Source: Adineta ricciae
Taxonomy: Eukaryota; Rotifera; Eurotatoria; Adinetida; Adinetidae
DNA length: 64,000 nt
Direction of reading: 5' to 3'
Assembly (NCBI GenBank): GCA_905250025.1
Contig: CAJNOJ010000156.1
Span: forward strand, 1-64,000
Numbering within the stretch: position 1 is the stretch's first letter; each line of letters starts with the position of its first letter. The notes beneath the pieces were generated by a model that was given only the letters and a program-made list of their open reading frames with translations, was not told the DNA's origin and searched no databases. Below, one piece after another: positions 22,886 to 34,440 of the stretch. The translations under genes were made by a program, and so were the position numbers.

Positions 22886-24099
22886 CTACCTGCGTGTGTA
22901 TTCCGTATTGAACGTGTCGGGTATAACACGTGCTAATGGTCGGCCAGGTAAAGTAAAATCCGGTTGAGGATTGATTGTAAACGGTGAACATGATAATGGT
23001 TCAGGTTTTTTGTATCGATCCATAAATTCTGTTTTACCTGGGAAAGTTAAATTGATACCTGCTTTGCGAACTTCACCATCGTGATAACTTTCGTAAACTG
23101 TTGGCCGAGAAGCGAAGTTCGGCGTCGTGCTAGGACGTTTCATGTCTAGTAAGGATTATAATAATTACAAATGATTAGTTAAAGAATAATTCAACCTGCA
23201 GTCTGTGCACGTCGCAAATATCCAAGAAGATTGGGATTGTTAGTTGAAAATTGTCGAGTCGATGATGCTGAGCCGGCTGTTGTAGCCGATGGACCATAGT
23301 CTAAACAAGGCATCTATTGATCAAAAATCACTTCGAATTGTTTAGTTTTTGCATAATTACGTCGATAAGCATGAACCCAATTCTTCCAATCAGGTGTTGA
23401 TTGTTGTTGAACAGCTGTAGCTGCACGAGGTAGTTTCCGATCTGCCCATATTGTATGAACATTCAATGGTTGTCCGCTACCTCGAGTTAAATTATGTCGA
23501 TAACCCATGTAACGATCAGTTACACCAAGATGATGAGCAATATTATCTAATCGACCATATGAACTTGACGCATATGGTTGAAGAACCTGAATGAAAATAC
23601 AAAAATAATGATCAGTGGAAAAAATTTTTCGTCATTACTTGAAGATAATCTGTTAATGCATCACATGCCCAACTATGCAGTTCTCGCATTTGATTTTCTT
23701 CTTTATTTTGAATGGATGTTGCATGAAGACAAGTTTGAAGATCACGACTAAGATCATGTCCTTGTGCGATTACTTGTTTAACATCTGTAAATGAAAATAA
23801 ACAGCAATCGATTCAAAGGTTTCTCTGAAAAAAAGCGAAACTCGTATATATTTACTCAATTCATTCATTTTCATTTCATTAGCATCGAATTGTTTCGCCC
23901 AATTTTTCGATCCTCGCTGGAACTCGTGATCAAGTTTAATGTTATCCAAAGCATTTGTAATTAGTTTGATGTTGCTTGTTATATCCTGTGTTGAGTAATG
24001 TTGACCAGATGTTAAGATTTCATTGAAATTCACTTGTAAATTTCGAATATCTTTTTCTAAGGCATCATTTCGTTGTGACACAAAGGTATGTTGAGACAT
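22886..24099 (-). CDS. uncharacterised 326-aa protein, possibly axonemal
   Basis: Five phased exons (24099-23856, 23784-23639, 23586-23361, 23300-23196, 23145-22886). The first half is alpha-helical (DALEKDIRNLQVNFNEIL and SRDLQTCLHATSIQNKEENQ). The second half is rich in Pro, Tyr, Arg and Asn, with motifs such as TFPGKTEFMDRYKKP and FNTEYTRR. Short aromatic/proline motifs of that style occur in microtubule inner proteins of cilia, but that is a resemblance only. No enzyme motif, signal peptide or membrane segment. It lies tail-to-tail with the tectonin gene, about 200 bp apart. Confidence 0.65.
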
Positions 24100-24433
24100 G
24101 TTTTTCGAACTAACAAACAATACAAAGAATGAAACGAAATCTGATGTGAAAGCATTTCATCAACATGTCACCTGGCAACAGACTTTAAGAAGAATTTAGA
24201 AATCGACAGAGAATTTTTGTCAATGGAAGCCACATATGCTCGTCGATTCAAATGGTACAAATATATGCAAAGCCTTTTTGAGTCTTCGTAGACAATAATG
24301 TACTCAAAACACTGATTTTAATGTTTTTATCAAAAGATTTGATAAGAACACGAGTCCTCCGAATGGCATAAGTGAAACAATGTGATGATCATATGTATAT
24401 TTATTTCTTGAAGGAAGTGTAGAATCGGAAAAC

Positions 24434-25486
24434 TTAAACAGCAGAACGAATTTCCGATTGAATCAGATTTTCTCGCATTAGATCGATTAATTTCACACGA
24501 CATTTCTTCCATCTACGTTCCTGTACGTCATTTGCATGGGCAAGATGTAGAGTGACTGCTTTTAATTTAGATAACGATTTGATAAAGACAGACCATGTGT
24601 GATAATCCAAACAAGATGTATCTGGAAAGGAGCTGATAATGGTTAGTTTGAAGTCCGTTAGATTCGGAGCGAAGCCCGACAAAAACTCTGTTAGTTGCGC
24701 GAACGGCATTGTAAATTCACAGATATACAAAGTTAAATTCGAGATTTCAGTTCGATAACTAGAGATATTTTGCTCGTCAACTGCAGAATCCAAAGACAAC
24801 TGTTTGGCAGTGATATTCAACGAGTGTAGATTTGGTAGGTGTGAAAGAATGTTTCCCAATCGTCTAACAAAACAAATATTCTTCTTGCCGAGTAATCTTA
24901 GCGATTGAATAGGACTTCGTAGTTCATTACTCAATTGGCAGGAATGTGTAGCGATACTCAATTGCATAGAACACATCTGCAGATGGGGTAAAGTCAGAAC
25001 CAGTTGAAGTAAAACCGAGGTCATCTTGTAGTTAATCGACATTTTAGTACTAATATTCAAATAACGAAGATGAGTCAAACTATTTCGAATAATATTTAAA
25101 AGTTCCTTGTTAACATCCAAACGATGAAGAATCAATGTATCAATTTGTGGGAAATCGAATAAGCCTGCATAATACTCTAAATCAATCTATAATATACATG
25201 CATCATAGCCGCAAGTAACATGGATCATAGTGCTTACTTTATTCGTATTTTCTAATCGTAAACCGGTAACATATTGTCGGTGTGTCAGCTTCGGTAAAAC
25301 ATGTCGAAGTAAATAGTATGCTTCATCGTCATGGTTTTTCAAGCTTATCTTTGTTTGAGAAGCAAGCAGAATGTCATCGAGTCTTTTATTCAAATTCGAA
25401 AAAGTTTTAAAACGATCGAATGTTTTCAAATAGGCAAATGTTTGAAACCAAATTTCCACCGGTAGATGTTCGATGGTCGTCGACAT
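24434..25486 (-). CDS. F-box and leucine-rich repeat protein, 333 aa
   Basis: Two exons, 25486-25238 and 25186-24434, with a 51-nt intron. The F-box occupies residues 1-40 (IEHLPVEIWFQTFAYLKTFD, then FSNLNKRLDDIL). The remainder is a string of divergent leucine-rich repeats (LRYLNIST, LPHLQMCSMQLS, LPNLHSLNITAKQL, LSKLKAVTLHLA). It should be a substrate receptor of an SCF ubiquitin ligase: the F-box binds Skp1 and the repeats choose the target, which is unknown. Similar F-box/LRR genes are abundant in rotifers, and another sits at 40808. Confidence 0.8.
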
Positions 25487-25595
25487 GATGAAAGTAATTG
25501 CACGAAATGTGATGCATATATTTATTTTTATTCATGGACATGCAAAAAAGGCTCGTTCTTACGAAATTACATTGAAATATTTCATAAGATATGAG

Positions 25596-27662
25596 TTAAA
25601 AGTAAGTCACATGCAATTCAGAATTCAATAATGACGAAACACGTTGAATATTTTGGTCAAGATCAATTATATATGAATTTGTTGATGGCTGGTTCTCACG
25701 AAGAATACGCATTGCCTTTTCAAAGTAGGTCAGAGCTTGTTGATACAAAGATTTTTGTTCATAAACAATCCCGATATTGTGCAATGTTGATACTAAAGAT
25801 AAATGATGAGAAGGAAGACATTTGATTTTGATATCCAAAGATAAATAATAATTTTCTAATGCGAGGTCATATTCTATCAAACAAAGATAGATATTTCCGA
25901 TGTTATTGTACGATGCGGCAAGATCAAAATGATCTTTTGGAAGAGATTTTTGTCGAATAGCTAACGCTTTCTGGTGAAATTCTAATGCTTTGGAATAATT
26001 CTTTTCATTTTCATAAATACAACCCATATTATTCAAAACATCGGCTATCTGATAATAATGCTCACCCAATAGCTTTCTCCAGATATCCCATGCTTTCGTG
26101 TAGAACTCAAGAGCATTTCGGAAATCTCCTTGTTTTTGATAGATACAACCAATGCAATTATAACTCGTCGCTAAACAAGGATCATCGAATTTCAAAATCT
26201 CCAGCGATTTCTTATGATAATTCAAGCTCTTTTCGTAATCATCTTTTAGTAGAGCTAGTACACCAAGTGCGTGGTAAGATTTCGAAAGAATTTGTTTGTC
26301 GTTGGGTAGTTCATGGATTAAACGAGAAAAATATCCCTCTGCTAAATCGTATTCACCCATTTTATGGAGCAGAGTTCCGAAAGTGACGAGGCTTGTTTCT
26401 TCGTTGATGTCAGTGTGTTCATCTTTGATATGATCGTAGAGTCGTTGTAGATTTTCGTTATGATCGTTGGAAAATACCATTTGTATGATCCAATAATCAT
26501 TCTTATCTTGTTTGATGTTCATTACACGAAAAACTGAGCCTAACATGAATAGAATTTCTTGTTCAGTAGAGTACGAACTTAATGAAGCGATATTGGCGAA
26601 TGGTTTCGAATGGTTTTCATTGGGATCAGCGTCGATTTCGAAGAGAATCTTCTGTACACAATCGGAAGATGATTCATCTTTTAAGAATCTCAGTGCTTTT
26701 TGTCGATTGAGACTTGTTGAAAAGAAAGAATTGATTGAGAGATATTCACCGAGTGAATTTGTTAACTGATCGAGTTCTTCTTGAGACAAGAGTTGTCCTC
26801 GATAGACACGAATCGACGTGGTACATTGGTTGGCTTTTAATTGTTGACTTACATCGCGAAGAAAGAACCGAAACAGAAATAATAAATGGAAATTTTTCGT
26901 GCGTAATGCTTTATTTAGTAAACGATAGAGAAAGGTTTCGCGTGTATACCACCATATCGCACGATTTGATGAATAAGTTTCTTGGAATTCTTTGAGAAGA
27001 GTCAATTCATTCGGACTATCTGCATAAATTTGATTACAAACTTCAATTAATTCGTTCTTATCCGATGAAGTTGGTGTCATTCGAATGAGACAGTCGACCA
27101 ATAACTGAGAATAGAGAAAATCATTGTTCAACGTATTAGTAGATCTATCCGTGCCACCACTCAGATTCGACAAGGCTAATGCAACTGGCTCATCGACACC
27201 GCTTTCGCGGAGTTTAGTTCGATCTAATTGGATTTGTTGGAATAGACCTTCGAATTTGATAAAAACTCCTTTGATCTATGCAGTCACAAAAAAAACATTT
27301 CATTTATCAGCATTCGAATGTAAAGTTACTTTAGGAAACATTTTTGTCCATTCTTCATTTCTTTTCTTGTTCATACAATATACATAGATGATAGCGATTT
27401 GTCGAATATGGTGAATTTTTGGTACGATTACTTGACCTAATTGACCACTGACAACCAGAAAGATTCGATCATCTCTAGATGCTTCTTGCAGATATTGTTC
27501 ACAGTCCTGAACATTGTCAAACACTTTCAAATAGATCATTATCATACGAAGTAATCGTTGCGCATTGACGTTATCATTACTAGCATTCACTGATGAGTCC
27601 AACCAGACAAGACAAATTGATTCAAGATTGTTCTTCTCCTGTGTTAGAGTATGTGTCGCCAT
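25596..27662 (-). CDS. mono-ADP-ribosyltransferase with C-terminal TPRs, catalytic motifs intact, 670 aa
   Basis: Two exons, 27662-27330 and 27275-25596. Exon 1 encodes a separate alpha/beta domain (about 1-120; LVWLDSS, FLVVSGQLGQ, IIYVYCMNKKRNEEW). The arginine-ADP-ribosyltransferase domain (about 165-375) shows the R-S-E signature: Arg in RVYRG near 270, FFSTS near 296-299, and the E-x-E motif as TEQEILFM near 349-351. The C-terminal 250 residues are about six kinesin-light-chain-like TPRs (LATSYNCIGCIYQKQGDF, IADVLNNMGCIYENEKNY). It should transfer ADP-ribose from NAD+ to arginine of proteins bound by the TPRs. No signal peptide, so cytosolic. It is the nearest paralogue of the gene at 28079. 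Confidence 0.88.
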
Positions 27663-28078
27663 CGATCGTAATGTTGCCTTCACGTGAAGAAACTTGAAAA
27701 TGTTTCATACATTTACCTTGCTGTTTTTTATGAATTCTTTTGTATTCCTTCTCGCCTGTGTAACTTCCATTAATACCATTGCGATTTGCTAAGGCTGAAG
27801 AAAGAAATATGATCCCATATGAAGGTTTATTATTCACTCGATTAATACAACAAAGTACACTTATGCTTTGAAATGTGAAAGTCATGCTTGTCCCCGTGAA
27901 ATCCTATAGATGTTTATTTCCGTTAACTTGACAAAATCACGATATACTGGACAGGATTCTTTTTATAAAAAAAAACATTCGAGAGGTTTGGCGTATAGAA
28001 GAATATAGTTCATTATTTTCTACAATCAACTGAAAATATCGAACCTCGTAACACAACAAGACCTGAGAAGTCAAAAGA
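27663..28078. other. spacer between the two ADP-ribosyltransferase genes
   Basis: 416 bp, AT-rich. It holds the promoter of the downstream paralogue and the 3' end of the upstream one. An open frame at 27622-27885 (-) has no recognisable content. Confidence 0.45.
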
Positions 28079-30161
28079 TTATCGTAACAAATCGTTCACA
28101 CGTTGAATATCTTTACGAATTTGGACGAGATGACCGTCTGTCGGTGGTAATACAGTTTGAAAGCTCCATCCGGCTCTTTGATAATGCAACTGTGCCTGTT
28201 CGTACTGTCCTTTAATCTCATATGTATCTGCAATACTTCTCAATATCATTCCCATGGCAAATCGTGAAGAAGTTACCGTTTTCGTATAGATCTCAAGTGA
28301 CATGTGATAGTAATCCAAGGCTTGATCAATATTGTTGAGAGCTTTATGAACTGTAGCAAGATTTTTGTACGACTCAGCCAATTGAGGATCCATTGGGGGG
28401 ACATGTTTCTGATAGATTGCATGCGCTGTTTCATACGCGTTCAAAGCTTCAGGGAAATTCTCTCCCTTTCGATGCACATTTCCGATCTGATTGAAGCATG
28501 CAGCAATCTTTGGATGTTCTTCACCAAAATTCTTTTGAAAAATGTCTATCGATTTCTTAATGAAATCGAAGGCTCGCTTTGGGTCATTTTTCTCTCGATA
28601 ATTTTCCGCCAGACTGAGGTAACTATCAGCGATGTCTGGGTGATCTGTTCCAAGGAGCTCCACTTGAATCGCTAGGGCTCTATTGAACCATTGAAGACTA
28701 GAATCATAATCACCTTTGTCTTTACATAAAGTTCCAAGTGCATTGTAAAAGAGAACAGTATCTTGATGATCATCAGGTAGACCTTTCAACATATGGAGGT
28801 AATATCTCTCTGCGTCCGCAAATCTTCTTGATTGACAGCAAAAGTGTCCAAAAGTAGTTAGTGGATGTGGATTATCTCCTTGATTGAACATTCTACGTAA
28901 TTGTTGATTACTTTCAGAACAGAGGACTAGTCGAATATTCCAGTTTTGTTCCTCATCGATTTGGATACTGATGTAACGAAAAATTGTACCGGGCATGAAA
29001 AGAGTTCGCTCCTCATTAGGTAAATAACTTTGAGTAGCTAGGTTACTGAATGGTTTGATATTTTCTAAATGAGGATCAGCTTCGATTTCGAATAGTACTC
29101 GTTGAAACTCCTCCGAATAGTCTAGTTGAGATAGATATGACTGAACTTGTTGCTTTGAACTTGCCCAAAGAAATGAACTTGTCGAAATGAAACCTCCAAT
29201 AGTTCTTTTTAAAATTTCTAATTTTTTTACCGAAATCAATTGACCGGAAAAGACGCGAATGGGTGCTGAGCATTTTGTTTTCATTAATTGTCGTTCGATG
29301 TCATGAAAATAAAATCGAAAGAGTAATAACAACTCCAGATTTTGATCTCGCAACGCTTTGTTCAATAGACGATAGAGAAACGATTGCCTTGTGTACCACC
29401 ATATTGCGCGTGAGGGTCTATAGTTTTCATTGAATTCTTCCAGAATTTTTAGTTCCTCTTCATTTCCTGCATAATACCGTTGACATAGGGAGAGCAGATC
29501 GGTTTTATCAGTCATAGCAGAATTTGTTTGGCGAAGGCAATCGATCAACAAATGAGAATAAATGAAGCCACTATAGAGATCAGCTAATGACTGTTCTCGA
29601 TCAAGAACAAGTGCCGGTATGGTAATGATTTTTAATGATTCAATTAATCTATTCTGTTGCCGTGTTAACTGTTCTTCATGAATGATATTTCCAAGCTCAA
29701 CCAAGCTGACAACAAGTCGTCTTATCTACAAACAATGCTAAGGATAGTTTAATTCAACAACGAAGAAAAGCTAAAATTCCTTCTATGCTAATAGACGCGC
29801 TCTAATTTCTCACCTTAGGATATTTCGAAGCCCAGCTTTCGTTCTTTTTCTTGTCCATACAATAAACATAAATAGATGAAATTTGTTGAACATTATGAAC
29901 TTGTGGAACAATTTCTTGGCCTAATCGTCCACTGACAATCAGAATGATTTGGTCTTGTTTCGGTACAGATGAAAGGTATTCCAAACATTCATTGGTGTGT
30001 TTGAAAACTCGCAGATAATTGATGTCCGCTCGAAGTTGTCGTTGGATTTGTGGAAATTCTGGAGCGTACGCGATCGTCGGATCAAGCCAAAGAATAGCAT
30101 TTGTTTCTAGATTTGGTTGGTGCTCTTGTTCTTCGTCTTGTGTTGCCAGTGCAGTAGCCAT
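28079..30161 (-). CDS. ADP-ribosyltransferase-like TPR protein with degenerate catalytic motifs, 664 aa
   Basis: Two exons, 30161-29814 and 29725-28079, with the same intron position and phase as the paralogue at 25596. Exon 1 encodes the same alpha/beta domain (ILWLDPT, ILIVSGRLGQ, SIYVYCMDKKKNESW). The ART domain keeps its fold landmarks (SRAIWWYTRQSFLYRLLNKA, FISTSSF) but two of three catalytic motifs are altered. RVYRG has become RVFSG (Arg to Ser, near 276), and the E-x-E site reads PNEERTLFM, with Arg where the catalytic Glu should be (near 356). TPRs are intact (AESYKNLATVHKALNNI). The frame is open and uninterrupted, so it looks like a maintained pseudoenzyme rather than a dead gene. 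Confidence 0.85.
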
Positions 30162-30489
30162 ACACTTTGAATTTAGCGCTTTTTTGTGACAACAGAGTAC
30201 GTTTTTAGGGTAAAATTGAATTTGCTAAAGAAGTTTTACAATCGTGTTGGAATGTTACTTTTCAAACGGTAATTTTGCGAAAAAAAAGAAAGGAAGGTCA
30301 AGGAAAGCAAATACTATTGCTGTAGAGTCGCGCAGAATAGAAAAAGCCGTTTGTCAACAACGTTGATTAAGTTGTCAGGTAAAGAACAGAGTATATGTGT
30401 TTTTAAGTTATAAAAAGAGAACCAAAATCTAAGGATTCAGTTAAAATCTTTGTATTTGTATATATTTGGAAATAAAGCCTCATTCTTTA
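30162..30489. other. intergenic stretch
   Basis: 328 bp AT-rich region upstream of the degenerate ADP-ribosyltransferase gene and downstream of the small membrane-protein gene. Nothing recognised. Confidence 0.45.
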
Positions 30490-30837
30490 TCAATATATTG
30501 CCGTCAATAATTTCATTCTAACGAAAGCCCTTACGTAATTTAATAAGTATATAACAGACCACGAAATGATTGAATAGAGTAGCAAATACTTTGTATTCAT
30601 CTTCCTACGGGAACTATTGTTTGTATTGCGAAATGGACTGCTAGCGACATCTAGACACTTGCATATGATAAAGTACGACTTAAGTTTAATAAAGAAAATA
30701 TGTTGAATTTGAACTTTACTTTTGAATATACCATCAAATCTCTTGTAAATTCTTTTGAAGGTATCTATAACTAATCTAATTGGTGAGATAATCCATCCAT
30801 AAGGATGTTTGTGTGTTGGTAAGAATGCGTGATCCAT
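30490..30837 (-). CDS. putative small basic single-pass membrane protein, 92 aa
   Basis: Two exons, 30837-30720 and 30650-30490, join in phase over a 69-nt intron. The predicted protein starts MDHAFLPTHKHPYGWIISP, has an amphipathic basic middle (RLVIDTFKRIYKRF) and one hydrophobic segment (YLLLYSIISWSVIYLLNY) near the C-terminus. Size, charge and layout resemble small mitochondrial inner-membrane subunits, but I recognise no family. Its ATG lies 71 bp from that of dymeclin, head-to-head. The gene could be spurious; the phased intron and conserved-looking composition argue for it. Confidence 0.45.
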   Translation of the reverse strand: MDHAFLPTHKHPYGWIISPIRLVIDTFKRIYKRFDGIFKSKVQIQHIFFIKLKSYFIICKCLDVASSPFRNTNNSSRRKMNTKYLLLYSIISWSVIYLLNYVRAFVRMKLLTAIY

Positions 30838-30908
30838 CTATCGCGACTGATAGACGATGTTTTCAAACATCTTTGGTGGATTTTAATACGAACGTTTGAA
30901 CGTTTGCT
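30838..30908. promoter_or_regulatory. 71-bp gap between divergent start codons
   Basis: Separates the small membrane-protein gene (-) from dymeclin (+). If both are real, promoter and leaders are extremely compact or overlap. No element recognised. Confidence 0.3.
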
Positions 30909-33439
30909 ATGGGTGCACAGTATTCTTCCGTATCGGATCTTAAATCCAATGAATATCTTTCTCGTTTTGCCAGCGAAGAATCCATAACACCGACAGATCC
31001 ATTTTGGAATCAGTTTCTGTCATTTCGTCTCCAATCTCCATTTGCAGCGTAAGTAACTGACTATCGTCCGGTTGTTTCTCCACTGAATTTCCCTTGGTCT
31101 TTCAGTTCACAATCGAAACTATTGGATGAACTATGTGCCACATATCTTCAACAACTCGAATCAAACAATCCTCGAGCAAATAACTATGGAGCATTAATCG
31201 AAGTATTCGTTCGTTTAGCAACCACATTACGAGACGAATGCGAAGAGTATGTTTTTCGTAAAAATGGAAGAAATCAATGAGATCATCACTATTTTTCAGT
31301 AATAGTCTCGTTTGGCAAACCTACAGCGCTTTGTTTGTCCTTCGTTCTATCACAAAATATTTCATTGAAATCGATTCCGAACCGAATCTTTCTCTGTATT
31401 TTGCTCCACAAGAAAATCTCCTTGAACGGACATCATTGATGGGTGTGTTTATTGATACTTTATTCCGAACGACGATCATCCTTCCAGTGACATCCTATTC
31501 ATATGCTTTACATTTGGAAGTGTTGAACACATTACTATCACTCTTAGCGATTCAAATGTGCGCCAAAGAAGCTGCATTTATCAGTGCTATTTACACGATT
31601 TTTATGCATAGACTAGAGTAAGTGAAGGTGAACTTCAGTGATTTCAAAGATAGATTGCCTTTTAGTCCGCTATTAATATCAGAATTCACGCGAACGTTAT
31701 TAGAACATTTTATGAAACAAACGGAATGTCCGGCGTTTTTAGCAGTCGACTCAGCTACAAGATCAACTACAGATAGCGGAAGTTTGTACAAAATTGGTCA
31801 AAGTGTTGCAAGTAGGTGACGAATTCATCGATTTCGTGTTTACGATTGTTACATCCGTATTAGGTAGTTTTTGGTCGGTCATGACACTTGGAATGAGCTC
31901 ATCAACAACAAATGTAGCCGAAGAAGTAGCACCATCCATTGAATCGGCCAATATTCTTCGTAATCGACATCTATCAAACCAAAGTATTCATCTACTTTTA
32001 ATTCTGAGCAATCATTTTACAAGTGATGCTCATCGAAATCCTTATCGACTAGCTTTATTACATTTTACGGATACGCAAGGTAAACGAATTCTATGCAAAA
32101 GCTGTTTCGAATGTTCAACTCTGTAGATACACCGACAAATCTACCCGATTCCGAACCATTACCATGGTTTTCAGTTGATTATCGATGTTTATATGATGTT
32201 CTTTGCCAAACAGTGCATACTGAACAGAGTACATTATTATTATACATGTTACTTCATCGTAATCAACATTTTCGAGCTTATGTCATATCACGATCAAATA
32301 TCGATCAAATAGTAAGATTTTATTATTTGAAAAAACACGAAAGAATTCATTTCTCAAAAAACAGGTTTTACCAATTCTTCGAGTGATTTACACGACTACA
32401 GATGGCAATTCCCATCACATTTACATGTCATTAATTATTCTATTGATTCTTTCTGAAGATGATTATTTCAATAGAGCAATCCATGATATAAAATTGAAGA
32501 AAGTCGCCTGGTAAACTTGTCTTATATGTACACTAAACATTGATGAGAGTGTTTGCAGGTATACTGAACGTTCTATCAATGAAATAAGCCTTGGTGGTCT
32601 GTTAATTGCCATTGTTCTTCGCACAATTCAATATAACATGGCGCGCATGCGAGACAAATACCTTCATACGAACTGTCTAGCTGCTCTTGCAAATATGTCA
32701 TCCCAATTTCAGAATTTGCACACATACGTCACTCAACGGATAATCTCTTTGTTCAATTTACTGGCTCGTAAACATTCCAAAATCTTAGAACTTATTCAAC
32801 AACAATCCAAACAAGAACATACTGCATCAGCGATGGCTTTAACTGATCATCCTCAAACATTAGCATCGAATGACGACATTCTCAATGACTACATACAAGA
32901 TTTAAGCATCATCGAAGATGTTATGAGAATGGTCTTAGAAATCATCAATTCATGTTTAATACATACACTACGTTTGAATAGTAACTTGATCTACGCATTA
33001 CTTTATAATCGAGATATATTTGATAACTATCGGACACATCCCAATTTCCAAGATATTTTACAAAACATTGATACAGTTATTGTCTACTTTGCGGAAAAAG
33101 TCGATCAATCAGCACAACGATCAGCTGAATATGTTAAAGAGATTATTGAATCGAATGCAAAACAGTTTCCACTGGATCGATTGAAAGTACTGTCGGATCT
33201 TCGCGTTTGAAAATATGCCTTTGAATTTTCTTTAGAAATTTCCTGATTTAAAATTTAAATACGTTGAGGAAGAACAACCGGAAGATTTCTTTGTCCCTTA
33301 TGTTTGGACATTAGGTACGAGACATAATGGATTCTTCTTTGATGGATTTATTTGATTTGTTTTAGTTTACAAATCATGTAAGCTTCATTGGTCAACGGAA
33401 TCGGTTTTTATTTTCAAGCAACCATCAAATAATTCCTAA
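30909..33439 (+). CDS. DYM: dymeclin, 694 aa
   Basis: Ten exons (30909-31048, 31106-31246, 31300-31617, 31654-31811, 31864-32079, 32127-32311, 32365-32510, 32559-33186, 33236-33314, 33366-33439), all in phase. It aligns along its whole length with animal dymeclin: N-terminal [17 protein letters not shown] with a possible N-myristoylation Gly2, [63 protein letters not shown] and the C-terminal [18 protein letters not shown]. Dymeclin is a peripheral Golgi protein required for Golgi organisation and trafficking. Length matches the family. First of a tight same-strand run with the Mff-like gene 145 bp downstream. Confidence 0.95.
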
Positions 33440-33583
33440 TGACGAATAATACACATCTGAATTTTCGTATTTTTTTTTTCGTGAATAGACTGCCTGTCAT
33501 TTTTGTAATGCGTATTCATTCTTCTTTCCTCCTTATCGTCGAATCTACATATGAAAAGATATTTTAGATATCGAATAATTACC

Positions 33584-34302
33584 ATGAGTCATTCGGCTGA
33601 AGATCCGGATGACCTAGTTCGAAAAAAAGTCGATCTTAATCATATAACAAAAATGAGTAAATACAAAATTGATCGAAAGTCTCCTCTAATCTGTCGATTT
33701 TCTCTTAGGTTATCAGATGCACGTGCCGGATTCGATCACAGTGGGGCCCAATCGATCAGCAATGCCTCGTCTCCATCAAGACGACGGCCAATTACCAGTG
33801 CGCATGGAAGTTCCAAATAGTATTCGACTTGGTAAGAAACAAAACTGCTCGCTTTTCGACTAAATCGATCGCTTGTGCTTACAGGCAATACTGATACGAC
33901 AATGGGCTTGTCAAATGGGACAGATTTCTCTCCCAATAATGACTCCAATCATTCATTAGATACAACTAGTCAACCACCGATGAGTGATGATGATTACTCA
34001 CCGATTGAAGTATCCAATGATCAAAACCAGCCAATGAGATTAGCTGAATCGTAAGTTGGATGTCCGATACGAGAGAATTCATTTGTGATGATGTACATTC
34101 TTTCAGATGGCATGTTGAACCGCCGACGACTATTGATGACAAAAATGTTCTCAATAAACTTCAATTATTACAAAACCGCATAAATCAAATCGAACGAACG
34201 TTCGCACGACGCGATTTTCGTGATCGCATAGTCTACACGTGCATTATTGGTTATTTCTTTCTTCAAGCTTTACTCTCTGTTCGCCGGTCAATGCTTAATT
34301 AG
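33584..34302 (+). CDS. Mff/Tango11-like tail-anchored mitochondrial fission factor, 185 aa
   Basis: Exons 33584-33656, 33709-33831, 33885-34050 and 34107-34302, in phase. Two copies of the Mff-type motif are visible: YQMHVPDSITV and VRMEVPNSIRL (compare MRVP and MQVP repeats of Mff). A Ser/Asp-rich linker, a short coiled coil (VLNKLQLLQNRINQIERTF) and a C-terminal membrane anchor (IVYTCIIGYFFLQALL plus a basic tail) complete the layout. Mff recruits Drp1 to mitochondria and peroxisomes. The protein is shorter than vertebrate Mff. An in-frame ATG at 33551 would add 11 residues; I chose the shorter start arbitrarily. Confidence 0.72.
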
Positions 34303-34440
34303 TCCAACACAAAACGCAAACTAGCTCCTTATTTTGCTAAATATTTTTCTGTCATCTGTACAAATAAACTCGACTCTTCTCTTTCGTCGAAACTGGCATC
34401 ATTCGATTTGACTATTTCTTTTAGATTTATTCAATCTCAA

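Noticed and set aside
23304-23360. Reading the 326-aa gene straight on to the in-frame stop after FEVIFDQ
   Set aside because: A GT...AG intron with donor after TATCGAC and acceptor TTTAG joins the next exon in phase; the alternative needs an 18-nt intron.
26512-26995. Plus-strand open frames opposite the ADP-ribosyltransferase gene
   Set aside because: Shadows of a strongly supported coding exon on the other strand.
27622-27885. Minus-strand 87-codon frame just upstream of the ADP-ribosyltransferase start
   Set aside because: No recognisable content, overlaps the first exon in another frame, and no phased junction into it.
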